From positions 1-8,312 of the forward strand of contig JACZRJ010000016.1 of NCBI GenBank assembly GCA_022574795.1: 8,312 bases of DNA. Direction: 5' to 3'. The translations under genes were made by a program, and so were the position numbers. The stretch comes from Patescibacteria group bacterium (GTDB lineage Bacteria; Patescibacteriota; Andersenbacteria; UBA10190). The notes beneath the pieces are model-generated. The model had not been told where the DNA came from. It worked only from the letters and a program-made list of their open reading frames with translations, and ran no database searches. How positions within the stretch are numbered: position 1 is the first letter of the stretch; every line of letters begins with the position of its first letter. Positions 7,032 to 8,312 of this stretch are shown piece after piece.

Positions 7032-7055
7032 AAATGTAATAAAATCCTGACATTT
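7032..7055. promoter_or_regulatory. Inverted repeat AAATGT-N12-ACATTT
   Basis: AAATGT (7032-7037) and ACATTT (7050-7055) are exact reverse complements with a 12-base spacer, the same arm length and spacing as the repeat at 6947-6970. It overlaps the possible plus-strand -35 (CTGACA, 7047-7052). This is a candidate operator; chance pairing in A/T-rich DNA is possible. Confidence 0.25.
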
Positions 7056-7077
7056 TTCCTGGTACTTGGTTTATACG
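7047..7077 (+). promoter_or_regulatory. Possible promoter for the DUF4870/repeat-protein pair
   Basis: CTGACA (7047-7052) is a five-of-six match to TTGACA. TATACG (7072-7077) resembles a -10 box, but the 19-base spacing is long. Transcription would start near 7084, about 100 bases before the ATG at 7187. Other A/T-rich stretches nearby (for example TTATAA around 6984-6989) are alternatives. Confidence 0.25.
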
Positions 7078-7088
7078 GCTGATGTAGC

Positions 7089-7184
7089 TTTTTAGAGAGG
7101 CCTGCAGCTTTGGCCATTTTATGTTCGGTGGTGTGGATAGAAGGGCTTTATCATTTGTGGTGCAGCTGTGGTATTTTTAGAGAG
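7089..7184 (+). repeat. Direct repeat TTTTTAGAGAG and a second repeat TGCAGCT in the 5' leader
   Basis: TTTTTAGAGAG occurs exactly at 7089-7099 and 7174-7184. TGCAGCT followed one base later by TGG occurs at 7103 and 7161. The second AGAGAG lies two bases before the ATG at 7187, where it could serve as a poor purine-rich ribosome-binding tract. The meaning is unknown. Confidence 0.4.
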
Positions 7185-7186
7185 TT

Positions 7187-7630
7187 ATGGATCAAACAGA
7201 TAAAGCGGATCAAGGAGATTCAACGTCAGCGGAAGCTACGTCAGAATCGGTGTCAAAGCCACCAGTTGCGCCAACGCCACCACCGAGTCCCTCGGATGGC
7301 TCGGGAGCGGGGAGTGGTGGGGTTGATGACCACAAAGTTATGGCGATTGTGGGCTACATTGTGCCCTTCCTGTTTTTCATTCCGCTACTGTCGGAGGCTA
7401 AGCACAACGCCTTTGCTAAGCATCACGCTAATCAGCAGTTGAATCTTCTATTGCTCTGGGTTGTTGGACAAGTAGCCTCTGGGGCTCTGGCCTTTGTTAT
7501 CATTGGGATATTCTTACTTCCACTAGTCGTCATCGCTGGAGTTATCCTGATGATTATGGGGATCATTAATGCTACGCAGGGGAACATGAAGTCTCTACCG
7601 GTGATTGGTAAACTGCAGCTTATTAAGTAA
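7187..7630 (+). CDS. DUF4870/Tic20-like small membrane protein
   Basis: This is a 147-residue protein. Residues 1-48 are a disordered, Pro/Ser/Thr/Gly-rich cytoplasmic tail, and three membrane helices follow (about 51-69, 85-107 and 108-128). The diagnostic part is KVMAIVGYIVPFLFFIP, then KHNAFAKHHANQQ (72-84), the 'fvrfHa-rQ' loop between helices 1 and 2 in DUF4870 proteins. H80 and Q83-Q84 are the conserved positions. The family's biochemical role is unknown; it is a very common small inner-membrane protein. The ATG at 7187 is the first in frame, with only a weak AGAGAG upstream. The next gene follows after 35 bases with no terminator, so the two are probably co-transcribed. The N-terminal tail is longer and more Pro-rich than in minimal members and could be a docking segment (inference). 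Confidence 0.8.
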   Translation: MDQTDKADQGDSTSAEATSESVSKPPVAPTPPPSPSDGSGAGSGGVDDHKVMAIVGYIVPFLFFIPLLSEAKHNAFAKHHANQQLNLLLLWVVGQVASGALAFVIIGIFLLPLVVIAGVILMIMGIINATQGNMKSLPVIGKLQLIK

Positions 7631-7665
7631 CGCGGGTAATTTTTTAATTTATAAATAAATGTATT

Positions 7666-8217
7666 ATGGGAATAATTGGAGAAGTTGGGCAAAAAGTTAA
7701 AGATGGCATCATTGGTACTCTTAAGGGAGTTGATGAGATTTATGATGCGCTCTTCAGCACAGTGCGGGATAATGTTGTTGAGGCACTTAAGGGAGCGGAA
7801 GATGTAACAACGACAGCGACGAGCTCAGCTGCAGATATTATAACTGGTGCGATCGAAGGTGTAGCTGATGTTGGCAGCGTAACTGGAGGTGCGGTACGTG
7901 ATATTGTGCGGGGCACATTACAGGGTGTAGCAGATACCGGTGGCGATGTTGGTTCACTTGTCACTGGCACGGTGTCGGCTTCAATTAAGGGTGTGAGTGG
8001 CACCGGTGGCGACGTGGTTGATGCCGCTGTGCAAGCGACCCAGGGTGCCATTGATGCAGTAAAGGCGGTCGGAGGTAATGTGGGCACCGCTACGAAAGAT
8101 GCAGTGACCGGGGCAGTTAAGGCGGTTGGTGAAGTGAGTAATGAAAGCATTGATGCAGTGAAGACTGCGCTGACAAAATCAATTGAAGGTGCCGAGGACG
8201 TCATCAAGGCAATTTAA
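7666..8217 (+). CDS. Repeat protein of 22-residue (2 x 11) amphipathic helix-like units
   Basis: I do not recognise a named family. The 183 residues contain no Pro, Cys, Trp or His. They fall into seven full 22-residue units (15-36, 37-58, 59-80, 81-102, 103-124, 125-146, 147-168) and a 15-residue partial unit. A unit typically reads VRGTLQGVADTGGDVGSLV, with hydrophobics near positions 1, 5, 8, 11/12, 15/16 and 19, a hendecad (11/3) spacing. The protein is acidic, has no signal peptide and has no segment hydrophobic enough to span a membrane. The Val/Thr/Gly/Ala-rich 11-mers recall alpha-synuclein, LEA and apolipoprotein helices, which fold on lipid surfaces. Membrane-surface binding is therefore an inference, strengthened by the membrane-protein neighbour upstream. 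The ATG at 7666 is the only reasonable start; no Shine-Dalgarno site is present. A strong terminator follows. Phasin-like or stress-protective (LEA-like) roles are alternatives. Confidence 0.72.
   Translation: MGIIGEVGQKVKDGIIGTLKGVDEIYDALFSTVRDNVVEALKGAEDVTTTATSSAADIITGAIEGVADVGSVTGGAVRDIVRGTLQGVADTGGDVGSLVTGTVSASIKGVSGTGGDVVDAAVQATQGAIDAVKAVGGNVGTATKDAVTGAVKAVGEVSNESIDAVKTALTKSIEGAEDVIKAI
7708..8214 (+). repeat. Degenerate 66-bp (33-bp half-unit) tandem coding repeats
   Basis: This covers residues 15-183 of the repeat protein. The periodicity is visible mainly at protein level, with traces in DNA: ATTGATGCAGT recurs at 8050-8060 and 8149-8159, 99 bases apart (three 33-base units). Variants of GGTGGCGATGT occur around 7940 and 8005. 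The copies have diverged, so the array is old or under selection for helix pattern rather than sequence. Confidence 0.65.
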
Positions 8218-8235
8218 TTTAGCGACAGTCAAGGG

Positions 8236-8268
8236 AAAAGGCAGCTTCGATAAAGGAGCTGCTTTTTT
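8236..8268 (+). terminator. Strong intrinsic terminator after the repeat-protein gene
   Basis: GCAGCT (8241-8246), a 10-base loop and AGCTGC (8257-8262) are followed by TTTTTT (8263-8268). The stem can extend through one G-T wobble into the AAAA at 8236-8239 against the T run. It lies 18 bases after the stop at 8217 and closes the plus-strand unit. Because of the A run it may also work in reverse. Confidence 0.85.
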
Positions 8269-8312
8269 GTTGATTGGTTTCTTAACAATTTGCAGGTCTG
8301 TGTGCTGATAGA

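Larger units (their letters stand above)
6621..7186. other. 566-base divergent intergenic region with no convincing gene
   Basis: No frame here encodes a recognisable protein on either strand. The left half (6671-6880) is dense in hairpins and G-rich on the plus strand. The right half (6900-7090) is A/T-rich and promoter-like. It separates the minus-strand glycosylation operon from the plus-strand DUF4870/repeat-protein pair, so it must hold the control signals of both. The individual elements are listed separately. Confidence 0.8.

Noticed and set aside
7110..7442. 110-residue plus-strand frame overlapping the DUF4870 start
   Set aside because: It is out of frame with the recognisable DUF4870 gene, Arg/Gln/Cys-rich and without family features. 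It looks like a shadow frame.
7740..8207. 155-residue minus-strand frame opposite the repeat protein
   Set aside because: Its Ser/Thr/Ala/Pro-rich sequence simply mirrors the periodic coding repeat. It has no start context and ends against the sense gene's terminator.
7708..8214. CRISPR array or DNA tandem repeat
   Set aside because: The repeats are degenerate, in frame and without spacers. The periodicity belongs to the protein.

Overview
The window looks like part of a metagenome-derived bacterial contig. It carries a small cell-envelope locus made of two divergent gene groups, plus a foreign-looking scrap at its left end. Two large multi-membrane proteins with lumenal beta-sandwich modules, a CPSF-73-like beta-CASP nuclease, a DUF4870-type small membrane protein and a repeat-only protein, mostly without Shine-Dalgarno sites, would fit a Patescibacteria/CPR-type genome. 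That placement is an inference: the window has no rRNA, tRNA or other marker gene.

Left end (1-436). Bases 19-219, minus strand, encode the last 66 residues of a citrate-lyase-beta/malyl-CoA-lyase-like (HpcH/HpaI) protein. They are about 61% GC by hand count, and the frame is cut by an in-frame TAA at 220-222. From about 220 a different sequence begins: the C-terminal tail of a YfhO-like membrane protein on the plus strand. Two truncated genes abut within a few bases, so this is a chimeric junction or a real rearrangement scar.

Minus-strand operon (6620 down to 437). It runs YfhO-family membrane protein, then a GT-C (PMT/ArnT-like) membrane glycosyltransferase, then a beta-CASP metallo-beta-lactamase-fold ribonuclease. 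The gaps are 25 and 15 bases and hold no terminator. The first two proteins share a layout of one membrane anchor, an extracytoplasmic beta-rich domain, a polytopic core and a C-terminal lumenal part. They probably act together in surface glycan or glycoprotein synthesis.

Divergent spacer (6621-7186). No convincing gene is present, but it is rich in signals. On the minus strand there is a good sigma-70-like promoter at 6926-6953. Between it and the YfhO start lie an 11-bp stem with a 57-nt loop followed by a T run, a GC stem followed by T6, a perfect 7-bp hairpin, and another GC stem followed by T6. The operon would therefore have a roughly 300-nt leader with up to three terminator-like structures, or the promoter drives a separate small RNA.

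Plus-strand pair (7187-8217). A DUF4870/Tic20-like membrane protein is followed 35 bases later by a 183-residue protein built almost entirely of 22-residue (2 x 11) repeats. The pair ends at a strong intrinsic terminator at 8236-8268. The repeat protein resembles synuclein or apolipoprotein amphipathic helices in periodicity and composition. With the structured leader, it is the most interesting content here. I found no CRISPR array, insertion sequence or RNA gene of a known class.
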